DNA of 64,000 nt from the NCBI RefSeq assembly GCF_020531845.1, contig NZ_JAJAVF010000004.1, positions 166,045 through 230,044 on the forward strand, in the 5' to 3' direction. Below the pieces are notes generated by a model, which was not told where the DNA came from, did not search any database, and worked only from the letters and a program-made list of their open reading frames with translations. Below, one piece after another: positions 1-8,422 of this stretch. Source of the DNA: Methylobacillus methanolivorans (GTDB taxonomy: Bacteria > Pseudomonadota > Gammaproteobacteria > Burkholderiales > Methylophilaceae). The position numbers and the translations under genes are program-made. Position 1 is the first letter of the stretch; each line of letters starts with the position of its first letter.

Positions 1-529
1 AAATCGGCAAAGCGGCGAGCATAAGCAACAAGCTGTAGCTGATAGCCTGATGCTGCAACCAGAATGGATTGATGTTGATGGTATAGAGAAAGCCGACAAC
101 GCTGAGGAACTGCGAGTGGAACAGGTATTTGTTGCCAAAGCGGAAGCCGTTGCCAAAAGTGACCCATAAATATACTCCGACCAGGATCACCCCTAGCTCG
201 CCGGTCATGGCCATGAACATGGTGGGCAACCCGATATCAAGCCATGCGCCGGAAAGCCTGCGTAACGTAGCATGTTGACGCGTAAACAGGATCAGTGCGA
301 AGAGTACGAAGGACAGTAGTTGGAATACGACTGTCATGGGAATGGCCAAGGGGAAGGAGCCGCTGATGGATGCGGGCTCGCTTATTTCTCGATACACCAG
401 GAACACCAGAAATGCCATGCAAAGCCAAATGCGGATGCTGGCTTGCTCCAACTCCAGCGGGTCGCAGTGCCTGCGGAGGTGCTGCCAGTATTGCCTGGCC
501 CGCTTCAAGGGTTGCATTAATGACATCAT
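1..529 (-). CDS. RpfC-like membrane sensor kinase, N-terminal part (partial)
   Basis: The reading frame opens at 529 (a second ATG at 526) and runs off the left edge, giving about 176 residues. Visible are hydrophobic segments near residues 34-46, 60-82 and 98-120, followed by a GNGFRFGNKYL motif. That layout resembles the multi-pass sensor domain of RpfC-type hybrid histidine kinases; the kinase and receiver domains would lie outside the window. It follows an RpfG-like HD-GYP regulator on the same strand after ~130 bp, which supports a sensor/regulator pair. The RpfC identity is inferred from the membrane motif and context. The ligand is unknown. Confidence 0.65.
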   Translation of the reverse strand, partial: MMSLMQPLKRARQYWQHLRRHCDPLELEQASIRIWLCMAFLVFLVYREISEPASISGSFPLAIPMTVVFQLLSFVLFALILFTRQHATLRRLSGAWLDIGLPTMFMAMTGELGVILVGVYLWVTFGNGFRFGNKYLFHSQFLSVVGFLYTININPFWLQHQAISYSLLLMLAALPI

Positions 530-658
530 GCTGGTCAACGTGTCTAAAAGTTGGTGTTCACTGCAATCATGCTGCAGTTCCCTGCGTCGGTTGTGAGAGT
601 GTATAGGTTGCGCTTAGATAAAGTTATATTCAAGCCCCTGGGGTGGAAATTTATAACC

Positions 659-1720
659 TCAGGAAGAATGGCGCTTATGGATTTCCTCGAACAGCATGCG
701 TACATCAGGGATGAGTTTGATCAGTTCCGGGTCGAAGTGCTTGCCGTTTTCGGCGATGAGGTAATCGATGGCGCTATCGACACTCCATGCCTTCTTGTAT
801 GGACGGTGGCTGGTTAATGCATCAAATACATCAGCTACCGCTACGATACGTGCGGACAGTGGGATTTCATGGCCAGACATGCCATAAGGATAGCCTGACC
901 CGTCGAATTTCTCGTGGTGTGCCAAGGCAATCTCGCTGCCTTTCTGCAAATATTTCGATGGGCTACCTTGCAGGATTTCATAACCAATCAGCGGGTGGCG
1001 TTGCATGATCTTCTTCTCTTCTGGCGTGAATGGACCTTGCTTGAGCAATACGCTGTCGGGGATACCAATTTTACCAATGTCATGTAATGGCGCAGCTAGT
1101 TCAATCAGCTCAGCCTCCTCTTCAGGGAAGCCTAGGGCCTCTGCCAGCACCCGGCTATACAGCGACATACGCAACAAGTGCTGTGCTGTATCGTAGTCGC
1201 GATACTCCCCCGCACGTGCAAGGTGCATCAATGTTTCTTTCTCGCGCATGAGGATGTTTTCGGTCGCTTCCCTCACCATGCTTTCCAGCAAGCGGCTTTT
1301 ATCTTCCAGTGTCAGTCGCTGTTGACGCAGGGTGATCAGGTTTTTGCATCGCGCCATGCACTCATGCATATCGACCGGCTTGGTGAGGAAATCCGTCACC
1401 CCGGCGTCAAGCGCCGCATAGCGGATTTCCACATCCTGCTTGATGGTGATCATGATGGTTGGAACGGATTGATATTGTGGCAGGCGGGTGATTTCATTGA
1501 TGAAACACAGACCATTCATCCCAGGCATTTCGTAATCCACCAGCAGCAGGTCTGCGGTGTTGTCCTGCGCCCAGAGTAAGGCTTCTGTCGGGGAGGAAAA
1601 CTCAAAGGTTTTGATACCTCGACCAAGGTTTCTGACAATCTTGGATAGGATGGAGCGGCTGACGGCCTGGTCATCCAGGATCATTACCTTGGCGGTATCA
1701 ACGAGGTTGAGGGTCTTCAT
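659..1720 (-). CDS. RpfG-like response regulator with HD-GYP phosphodiesterase domain
   Basis: 353 residues. An N-terminal receiver domain (about 10-127) carries DD at 16-17, the phospho-acceptor Asp62 in VDYEMPG and Lys114 in TKP. It is followed by an HD-GYP domain with HDIGK (His213-Asp214) and GSGYPYG (GYP at 276-278). HD-GYP domains of this type hydrolyse cyclic di-GMP, so the protein likely converts a phosphorelay signal into lower c-di-GMP. The ATG at 1720 is preferred over longer in-frame starts up to 1867 because the receiver fold begins about ten residues later. A weak GAAGA ribosome site precedes it. The RpfC-like sensor gene lies directly downstream. Confidence 0.85.
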   Translation of the reverse strand: MKTLNLVDTAKVMILDDQAVSRSILSKIVRNLGRGIKTFEFSSPTEALLWAQDNTADLLLVDYEMPGMNGLCFINEITRLPQYQSVPTIMITIKQDVEIRYAALDAGVTDFLTKPVDMHECMARCKNLITLRQQRLTLEDKSRLLESMVREATENILMREKETLMHLARAGEYRDYDTAQHLLRMSLYSRVLAEALGFPEEEAELIELAAPLHDIGKIGIPDSVLLKQGPFTPEEKKIMQRHPLIGYEILQGSPSKYLQKGSEIALAHHEKFDGSGYPYGMSGHEIPLSARIVAVADVFDALTSHRPYKKAWSVDSAIDYLIAENGKHFDPELIKLIPDVRMLFEEIHKRHSS

Positions 1721-2011
1721 AATTATCTTCGTTCTTAGTCCAGGGGGGGTACTAGTCACAACTGCTATTGCATGAGGTTCATAGGCAGGCCATACTTTTT
1801 CCGCTAGCGGATCAGTTTCATTATTATCATACAGGCAGATAGAAAAGATAGAAGCATCTGATGACATTGATTGATATTTCGAATATCCATTAACGACAAT
1901 ATCGGTAAGAAAGTCATTGCGATAACCATCGCTACATCACTGTGCTTATGACGTAAGCGCGGGTAAAAGTACCCGGCAGTAAAACTAGGTAAATGTGGCA
2001 ACATGGCATGT

Positions 2012-3199
2012 TTATCGCGAGTGCGGCTCTTTCATGCGCGGGGCGACGGCACGAGCCAGAAAAAATGCCAATCCTACAAAGAACAGCACTACCAGCAAGG
2101 CATGGCGTAAAGAATAATGCTCCCCGATGAAACCTAGTAATGGCGGTCCTGCCAGAAAGGCAACATATCCGGCTGTGGCAACTATGCTGACACGTGCCGT
2201 GGCATGGTGACCGGTATCGCCAGCAGCGGAAATCGTCAGCGGAAAGCCCAGGGATGTGCCCAAGCCCCAGAACAGTACGGCGATTGCCGCAATATAGGGG
2301 TGGTTGGCAAAGATGACCATGCCGATCCCGATGAGGCCTAGCAGTGCGCTGGTACGCACCACCGACACCCTGCTGAAGTGTGTGAGGAAAAAGTGTCCGC
2401 TGAAGCGCCCGAGCGCCATCATGCCAGCAAAGCCAGTATAGACCATGGAGCCGAGGGCTGCGCTGACATGATGTTCATCAACCATGAGGATGGGAATCCA
2501 GTCGGTTGCGGATCCTTCTGCCAATGCCATGCCTAGCACAATCAGGCTGATGCACATCAATTGAGTATCGCGCCAAGGCTTGAATGGCTGGGTATTGGCA
2601 TCGTCTATATCTACTTCACTTGCGGACTCAATTCCCACACCACCTGGTATGGCACGTAGCCCCCATAATGTCATTGGGATACCTGCCAGTGCTGTGAGCG
2701 CAAGGTGCCAGGTCACCGGGAAATGAATGCTGGTGAGGGCAATGCCGAGCATGCCTCCCAGGAATGTGCCTAAGCTGAACCCGGCATGCAGCATGGCAAG
2801 CGCTGGACGGTGCATGATGCGCTCAATTTCAGCGCCTTCAACATTGAGTGCGATCTCTCCCAGCCCTATGCCCAGCCCGAACAGCATCAGGCCCAACGCC
2901 ACCATCAGTGCCAGACTGGATGCCAGACCCAGTGCCATGATGCCCAGGCCCAGCCACATGGTGAGCATCCCTGCACGGATGACAGGCTTGGTGCCCCAGC
3001 GCTTCACGAGCTTGCCGGAGCTGAGCACTCCGCTCATTGCTCCCACCGAAATGCTGAACAATATCAGGCCCATTTCTGCGATGGACACCCCTAGCTGATC
3101 CCGGATTGCCGGTGTGCGTGTGACCCAGGAGGCTACGGCTATCCCGGCTAGCAAAAAGAAGGTGAATAATGCCTGGCGGCGTTGTATGACGGTCATCAT
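2012..3199 (-). CDS. MFS transporter
   Basis: 395 residues, strongly hydrophobic with about 12 predicted transmembrane segments. The N-terminus reads QRRQALFTFFLLAGIAVASW and a KRWGTKPVIR loop follows the second helix, as in YbjJ-like or fucose-permease-like major facilitator proteins. It is expected in the inner membrane as a secondary transporter or exporter. The substrate cannot be read from the sequence. ATG codons at 3199 and 3196 are both possible, and neither has a strong ribosome site. It is monocistronic by appearance, 50 bp from the porin-like gene upstream. Confidence 0.8.
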   Translation of the reverse strand: MMTVIQRRQALFTFFLLAGIAVASWVTRTPAIRDQLGVSIAEMGLILFSISVGAMSGVLSSGKLVKRWGTKPVIRAGMLTMWLGLGIMALGLASSLALMVALGLMLFGLGIGLGEIALNVEGAEIERIMHRPALAMLHAGFSLGTFLGGMLGIALTSIHFPVTWHLALTALAGIPMTLWGLRAIPGGVGIESASEVDIDDANTQPFKPWRDTQLMCISLIVLGMALAEGSATDWIPILMVDEHHVSAALGSMVYTGFAGMMALGRFSGHFFLTHFSRVSVVRTSALLGLIGIGMVIFANHPYIAAIAVLFWGLGTSLGFPLTISAAGDTGHHATARVSIVATAGYVAFLAGPPLLGFIGEHYSLRHALLVVLFFVGLAFFLARAVAPRMKEPHSR

Positions 3200-3249
3200 G
3201 AATCAATATAGGCTGCGTGGGTGTTCGTTAAGTGGCTGGTGCAGCCTGG

Positions 3250-4359
3250 TTAAAAACTGATAGCGAGCGAAGTCAATGCTGTGAAGTTGGTAGATGCCAT
3301 CGATTCATTGCCCTTGATGAAGATAGCATCCCGGCTATCGAATTTCCTGATCTCGGTACGCCAGAGCAAATTGGGTGTAATGGCATAATCCACGTTGGCC
3401 GAGTAGCCAACAGTCCTGAAACCATTGCTATTGTTTGTGCTGACAATGACACCATGCTTGTCTTGATAATATTCGGCACGTGCTGCCAAACTTAGCTTAT
3501 CGGATACTGTATAGCGCACGATCACCACTGGAGCAAACCAGGTATGGTAACTGGCACTGTGCTTGGTGGCTTGCTCTGCGCCCAGATCCAGTGCGGCAAG
3601 CAGGCTCCATGTCCGGTTCAAGGTAAACTGCCCATAAAGGTTGTGGAAATAGCGCATCTGGCGTTCGCGGTCAGATTTGTCATTGCCAATAAATGAGCTG
3701 CTGTTGATCGTGACTTTGTCATTGGGTTTGTAGGTGAGCTGGTGGCCAAACGCGGGGGTGGTGTTGCCGTCGGCACGCTGGATGCGTTGCCAGCCATTCA
3801 AGAGTAAACCGCTCACCAGCCATTTTCCGTCTGCCGTGGTGTACGTCAGCTTGGCCCCCGTTTCAAAATAAGGCGAGTTTTCTGCTACGAGGCTACGTGT
3901 AACTGTCCAGTTGTCCTTACCGATCGCGCTTTCAAAACCAATGTGGGAGGGCATCACGCCGACATCCAGCCACAGATCATGTTGGTCTGAAAGTTTGAGC
4001 CCAATATTCGCTTCGTAAAGATTATTCAATAACCCAGATTCCGCTGCATAGTTGGCACGCATATAGGTCCCTGTTGCAATGCCAAGATTGGCTCTGAGTT
4101 TGTCAGTATTGTATGTGGCCAGCACCAACGCTAGGTTGATGCTGGGCTCATCTGCCCGACTATGGCTGTAGATAAAGTCCGGGCGGCGGTGATTGCTGGG
4201 GCGGTTAAAGTCGCGTTGATAATAAGCTTCTATATAACCACTGATATGGAGTGAGTTGTCCATGGTGTCCGCCCGCACTGTCGCGTAGCCCAACCCGAAT
4301 ATCATCATGATCATCAGCAGGAGATGCGGTATAAAGCTCGGGTGTGAAAGGGGTGTCAT
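3250..4359 (-). CDS. Outer-membrane beta-barrel protein (BBP2/OmpL-like porin)
   Basis: 369 residues. A hydrophobic N-terminal segment (about 10-30, ending VRADT) looks like a signal peptide. The rest alternates polar and aromatic residues in beta-strand style and ends in a terminal Phe (SLAISF), typical of barrel proteins recognised by the Bam complex. The N-terminal ISGYIEAYYQRDFN and central LWLDVGVMPSHIGFES motifs fit the putative beta-barrel porin-2 family. The solute is unknown. It is the last gene with host-like base composition before the GC-rich accessory region. The start lacks a clear ribosome site, so an internal Met is possible. Confidence 0.7.
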   Translation of the reverse strand: MTPLSHPSFIPHLLLMIMMIFGLGYATVRADTMDNSLHISGYIEAYYQRDFNRPSNHRRPDFIYSHSRADEPSINLALVLATYNTDKLRANLGIATGTYMRANYAAESGLLNNLYEANIGLKLSDQHDLWLDVGVMPSHIGFESAIGKDNWTVTRSLVAENSPYFETGAKLTYTTADGKWLVSGLLLNGWQRIQRADGNTTPAFGHQLTYKPNDKVTINSSSFIGNDKSDRERQMRYFHNLYGQFTLNRTWSLLAALDLGAEQATKHSASYHTWFAPVVIVRYTVSDKLSLAARAEYYQDKHGVIVSTNNSNGFRTVGYSANVDYAITPNLLWRTEIRKFDSRDAIFIKGNESMASTNFTALTSLAISF

Positions 4360-4664
4360 TTGCAGGTGTAAAAATGAAAAATGGTGAATGATGGTAATGA
4401 CGGCACCATGACGCTTTTGTTGAGGCTTGAGGACGCCCGCGTAGACATGGAGCGGGATGTAAAGAAACTGACAGTAATGGAGCGGGTGAAGGGAACATCA
4501 TCGTGTTCCCAACTCGTTGATTGATAACGAGTTTTCCGCACTCGGCGAACCGAGATGGACATAATTATGGACTGAAAAACCACGCTTGGTCAACGCGCGC
4601 TCCGAGCAAGTCCAGTGCGAGCCATGGACAGCCAGCAGTAGCCAATGTACCCGAGCGCTCAACG
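4360..4664. other. Gene-poor junction between host backbone and stress island
   Basis: No convincing gene is seen. Base composition shifts from AT-richer to GC-rich around 4560-4600. A 7-bp inverted repeat (GGGAACA / TGTTCCC, 6-base spacer) lies at 4491-4510, upstream of the porin-like gene. It has no T-tract, so an operator is more likely than a terminator. The composition change makes this the probable left edge of the accessory region, but no attachment-site repeat could be identified. Confidence 0.5.
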
Positions 4665-5573
4665 TCACGAGGCCGGTTTATCTCCCTTTGGCAGGAACTC
4701 CTCGCGGGCGCGCTGCAGAAACCGCTTCATGGGCTCAGAGGGTTCGGCGCTGCGGCGCAGCAGGTAGGTGGACAGCATGGGCGGCGTGCCGGCCAAGGGG
4801 CGAACGGTTATGTCGGGGCGGTTCAGGGTCTGCACCTGCGAGGCAATGGCGAAACCTAGGCCATAACCGGCACCGACCAGAGTCAGCATCACGCCTAGGC
4901 TCGTCACCTGATCTACCAGCTTGAGCGGCTTGGACGCACCTTGAAGCACCGCCTGGATCTGGTGGTGGCAGCCCGATCCCGCGTCCGGATGGCACAGTAC
5001 CAACGGAAACTTCAAGGCTTCATCCAATGGCACTTCCGCGTGCGCCAACAAGGGGTGGCGCACGGGCACGATCACCGACAGAGGATCGGTCCACACGGGC
5101 TCGGCGACAAGGCCTTCGCTCACCGCGTCCGACAGCGCAAAACCGATGTCCAGCAGATCGTTGTGCAGGCCCTTGAGCTGCTGCGCGAAAGGCAGCTCGA
5201 AGACGCGAATCTCCAGTTCGGGCTCTTCCTCGCGGCTGCGCGCCAGCAAGGTGGCAATGTGGGGCTGCGCCAAGCTGTCGCAGATGGCGATGCGCAGATA
5301 ACCCTGATAGCCCTGCGCCGCCGCCTTTGCGGCACTCACCGCCTGCTCCACGGTGGCCAGCACGCGCCGGCACTCACCGAGGAACACTTGACCGGCCCAG
5401 GTCAGTCGCGTCTGGTGCGCGCTGCGGTCGAACAACTGCACGCCGAGCGTGGCTTCGAGATTTCGCATTGCGCGCGACACAGGCGATTGTTCTACGCCAA
5501 GGCGCTCGGCCGCTCGCGCGAAATGCAGTTCTTCCGCGACCGCAACGAAATAGCGCAGTAGTCTGAGTTCCAA
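4665..5573 (-). CDS. LysR-family transcriptional regulator (stress-locus end)
   Basis: 302 residues, the normal LysR length. The winged-HTH domain occupies about 1-60 (LRYFVAVAEELHFARAAERL, then EQSPVSRAMRNLE), followed by a periplasmic-binding-like effector domain. I place the start at TTG 5573 because AGGAGG lies five bases upstream and the protein then begins at the usual LysR position; an upstream in-frame extension would add about 43 unrelated residues. It is the last gene of the minus-strand stress locus. Its effector-domain motifs (PLVLCHPDAGSGC, MLTLVGAGYGLGF) recur in the LysR gene at 23361-24269, so the two are paralogues. Confidence 0.85.
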   Translation of the reverse strand: MELRLLRYFVAVAEELHFARAAERLGVEQSPVSRAMRNLEATLGVQLFDRSAHQTRLTWAGQVFLGECRRVLATVEQAVSAAKAAAQGYQGYLRIAICDSLAQPHIATLLARSREEEPELEIRVFELPFAQQLKGLHNDLLDIGFALSDAVSEGLVAEPVWTDPLSVIVPVRHPLLAHAEVPLDEALKFPLVLCHPDAGSGCHHQIQAVLQGASKPLKLVDQVTSLGVMLTLVGAGYGLGFAIASQVQTLNRPDITVRPLAGTPPMLSTYLLRRSAEPSEPMKRFLQRAREEFLPKGDKPAS

Positions 5574-5805
5574 TGCGGCCTCCTGTTTGCCTCGTTCCTG
5601 GCCTGCGTCCACCTCATGCGGATTGCGCCTCGCTTTCTCCTTCGATGATTGGCAAGAGGTTCCGGCGTTGCATGCTTGCCTATTCGGATAGGCAGATCGC
5701 ATCCGAAAATTACGGAGGTTGAGGCGGAACGCTACCTGGCCGAAGACCTGAGAACCTCAATCGCCGCGACGCTGCACTACCGCCTGATCCACAGGTTCAG
5801 TTCAA

Positions 5806-6957
5806 TCAATTCCCGGGTTGCAGCTCCACACGCACCTCGCGCGATTTGCCGGCCCGCTCCACTGACAAGACCACCACATCGCCGACCTTCCTGTCGTCTA
5901 GCCGCGCGAGCAGCTTGGCCACATCGTCCGTCGCCTGGCCATCAACATCGATGATGCGGTCGCCCGGCACGATGCCTTGCGGCGTGACTTCGACACCCGC
6001 GAGGCCGGCCTTGTGCGCTGCCGAACCAGGGGTAACACGCAACACGAACACGCCCTTGCTTCCAGTCAGCGCCAGCAGGCGCTGATTGAGCTGTTCGTCC
6101 ACCTCAATGCCCAGCGCCGGACGGATGTACTTACCGGTCTTGATGAGTTGCGGGACTACGCGCATGACGGTGTCCACCGGCACGGCGAAACCAATCCCGG
6201 CCGAGGCGCCGGAGGGGCTATAGATCGCCGTGTTGATGCCGATGAGCCTTCCTGCCGAATCGAGCAGCGGCCCACCGGAGTTGCCAGGGTTGATGGCGGC
6301 GTCGGTCTGGATCAGGTGATCGATGGCCGGGCCGCCCGCTTCTCCGGGTAACGAGCGGTCGAGCGCGGAGACGATGCCGGTGGTGAGCGTCCAGTCCAGG
6401 CCGAAGGGGTTGCCGATAGCGAACACCTTCTGACCCACCTTGAGGTCGGCACTGGTGCCGACCGGCACGGCCGGCGGGCGCTTGAAACCGACGCCGATCT
6501 TGAGCACAGCGATGTCGTGCGCGGGGCTCGTCCCCACCAGTGCGGCCTGGTAGTCGCGGCCGTCGGCCAGTTTGACGGTGGCTTCGGACGCGCCCTGGAT
6601 GACGTGGAAGTTAGTGACGACGTGGCCGGCGTCGTCCCAGATGAAGCCCGAGCCAGTGCCGCGCGGCACGGAGAAGACGTTGCGCGTCCAGACATCGCGT
6701 ACCAATTGTGCGGTAGTGATGTAGACCACCGAGGCGCGCGATTTCTCGAACAGTTCGATGGTGGCTTTCTCGTCCGCCGCCAGATCGCCACGCGCCGTCA
6801 CAGTGCGTTCTGCCGCCTCGCGCGGACTGAACCAGGCCTCGATGGCGGGCAGGAACTGCCACAGCAGCATGAGCGCGGCAATACAGGCGGTGATGAAGAG
6901 CCAGCGCCGGACGAAGTGGTCCGGCGCGGGACGTTGGTACGGGTCGGGGTAGGCCAT
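5806..6957 (-). CDS. degP: DegP/DegS-like S1C serine protease with PDZ domain
   Basis: 383 residues. One membrane segment (about 18-38) anchors a periplasmic trypsin-like domain with the full triad His118 (TNFHVI), Asp148 (HDIAVLK) and Ser227 (GNSGGP). A single C-terminal PDZ domain (about 270-375) follows. One transmembrane anchor plus one PDZ is DegS-like architecture, but LHR loci carry this gene as their degP paralogue, acting in envelope protein quality control. ATG 6957 is chosen because AGGAG lies seven bases upstream. It sits just downstream of the M48 peptidase gene. Confidence 0.88.
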   Translation of the reverse strand: MAYPDPYQRPAPDHFVRRWLFITACIAALMLLWQFLPAIEAWFSPREAAERTVTARGDLAADEKATIELFEKSRASVVYITTAQLVRDVWTRNVFSVPRGTGSGFIWDDAGHVVTNFHVIQGASEATVKLADGRDYQAALVGTSPAHDIAVLKIGVGFKRPPAVPVGTSADLKVGQKVFAIGNPFGLDWTLTTGIVSALDRSLPGEAGGPAIDHLIQTDAAINPGNSGGPLLDSAGRLIGINTAIYSPSGASAGIGFAVPVDTVMRVVPQLIKTGKYIRPALGIEVDEQLNQRLLALTGSKGVFVLRVTPGSAAHKAGLAGVEVTPQGIVPGDRIIDVDGQATDDVAKLLARLDDRKVGDVVVLSVERAGKSREVRVELQPGN

Positions 6958-6981
6958 GAGAAGTCTCCTGTTGATAGGCAA

Positions 6982-7947
6982 TCAGCGCCACAGCCCGCTC
7001 GGGCGCCAGCGCGGTGGGCGCGGCGTCAAAGCGGATTCCGGCAAGAAATGGGGCGCGTGGAGTGGCAACGCTGATGCTGGCCCAGGCGCCAACGTCAGTA
7101 GGCGTGAGATGCGTTCTTGCGTGGCCGGATGCGTGCGCAACCAGGAGGGTTCGGGATTGCCCCATCCCGGCCACAACCAGGCGCGCCAGGAGCGGCTGAC
7201 CCGCTCGATTTTCGCCAGCGCGGACGCCAGCCCCTGCGGGTCGCCAGTCAGTTCCGCAGCGAGGCGGTCAGCGTCGAACTCACGCACGCGAGACAAGCCG
7301 AGCTGTGCGAGCAGGGCCAGCTGGGGCGATGCGGCCAATAACAATAAACCAGGCCAATAGACCTCCGCCGCGCCAACCAGCAGCGCGGGCAGGCTCAGCA
7401 GGATCGCGATCTGTCCCATAAGGGCCAGTAGGCTCGTGAAGCGACTGACGGAATCCGCCAGCCCCATGACGCGCAGATCCTCACTGGCGATGTGCGCGAT
7501 CTCGTGCGCGAGCACACCCGCCAGCTCGCGTGGGCTCAGGCTGCGCAGCAGGCCATCGGTGAGGGCGATCGATGCCTCCTGCTTCGATCCGGTGGCGAAG
7601 GCGTTGACGACGGCACTGGGCACGTAGTGCGGCACCGGCGTTGCGGGCAAACCGGCACGGACGGACAGCTCGCGCAACAGGGCCCACATCTCGTGGGCTT
7701 CTTGCGGGTGCAAGGCCCGTACGCGGTACAGGCGCAAGCTCAGCGCCGACGCGGCTACCGGTTCCAGCAGCAACGCACCTGCAACGGCAAACAGCGCGAG
7801 CCACAGGCCGCCTTCCCCAAACGGCAGTCTCCCTGCTGCGGCTGCGATCCCGACCAGGGTCAGGACCAACAGTCCGGTCTGCAGGCGGTTGAGCCAGCGG
7901 TGTTGCAACAACGCCGCGCGCGGGTCACTGGGATGATGACGGGTCAT
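6982..7947 (-). CDS. M48-family membrane zinc peptidase (HtpX-like)
   Basis: 321 residues. Two hydrophobic segments near 25-65 precede an M48 catalytic domain with HEIAH (His148, Glu149, His152) and a downstream REFDADRLAAEL stretch that supplies the third zinc ligand. HtpX-like enzymes degrade misfolded inner-membrane proteins, fitting the protein-quality-control theme. ATG 7947 is chosen so that the protein begins MTRHHPSD; the upstream extension overlaps psiE heavily. Even so its 5' end overlaps the psiE 3' end by 23 bases, suggesting translational coupling. The next gene is the DegP-like protease. Confidence 0.85.
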   Translation of the reverse strand: MTRHHPSDPRAALLQHRWLNRLQTGLLVLTLVGIAAAAGRLPFGEGGLWLALFAVAGALLLEPVAASALSLRLYRVRALHPQEAHEMWALLRELSVRAGLPATPVPHYVPSAVVNAFATGSKQEASIALTDGLLRSLSPRELAGVLAHEIAHIASEDLRVMGLADSVSRFTSLLALMGQIAILLSLPALLVGAAEVYWPGLLLLAASPQLALLAQLGLSRVREFDADRLAAELTGDPQGLASALAKIERVSRSWRAWLWPGWGNPEPSWLRTHPATQERISRLLTLAPGPASALPLHAPHFLPESALTPRPPRWRPSGLWR

Positions 7948-8422
7948 GCTCAGATGTCTCGGCGGCGCGGTCGTCGCGCTCGCGCAGCAGCCAGTAAGTG
8001 GCACCAAGCGCCAGCGTGGCGCCTGCAAGCGCGGCGATCTTGCCAGGGCTCGCCTCGGGGTCGAGGATCACGAACTTGCGCGCCAGCGCGATCAGGCCGA
8101 TGAGGATCACGGTCTTGACCTGGATGATGCTGTCCCGACGCAGCGCCACGCGCACGATGGAATGCTTGAACTCCATCGCGATCAAGAGCGTCATGATCAT
8201 GCCGAACACACTCTGGAATACCTTGTGATCCAGGGGATTGAAGGCATCGAGAACCAGCAGCGTGAAGACGATGGAGATGAGCTGGAACAGCGACACCACG
8301 ATGATGACGGCAATCACCGCCGACAGCACGAGCGCGACGACCTGCTCGAAGCGCTCGTAAAAACTCATGATGGCCAATTGGTCGCGCAAGACCTGAAATG
8401 GGTTAAGGCGTGTTGATTTCAT
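7925..8422 (-). CDS. psiE: PsiE-family membrane protein
   Basis: 165 residues with four hydrophobic segments between about 25 and 150. FYERFEQVVALVLSAVIAVI and MEFKHSIVRVALRRDSIIQVKTVILIGLIALARKFVI are hallmarks of the phosphate-starvation-inducible PsiE family. The biochemical role of PsiE is unknown; the gene is a regular LHR member. Its start overlaps the antiporter stop by four bases and its end overlaps the M48 gene, so it belongs to the same transcript. Confidence 0.85.
   Translation of the reverse strand: MKSTRLNPFQVLRDQLAIMSFYERFEQVVALVLSAVIAVIIVVSLFQLISIVFTLLVLDAFNPLDHKVFQSVFGMIMTLLIAMEFKHSIVRVALRRDSIIQVKTVILIGLIALARKFVILDPEASPGKIAALAGATLALGATYWLLRERDDRAAETSEHDPSSSQ

Noticed and set aside
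1804..2004. Small minus-strand frame upstream of the HD-GYP gene
   Set aside because: No ribosome site or recognisable motif; it lies in the leader of the HD-GYP gene and is unlikely to be translated.
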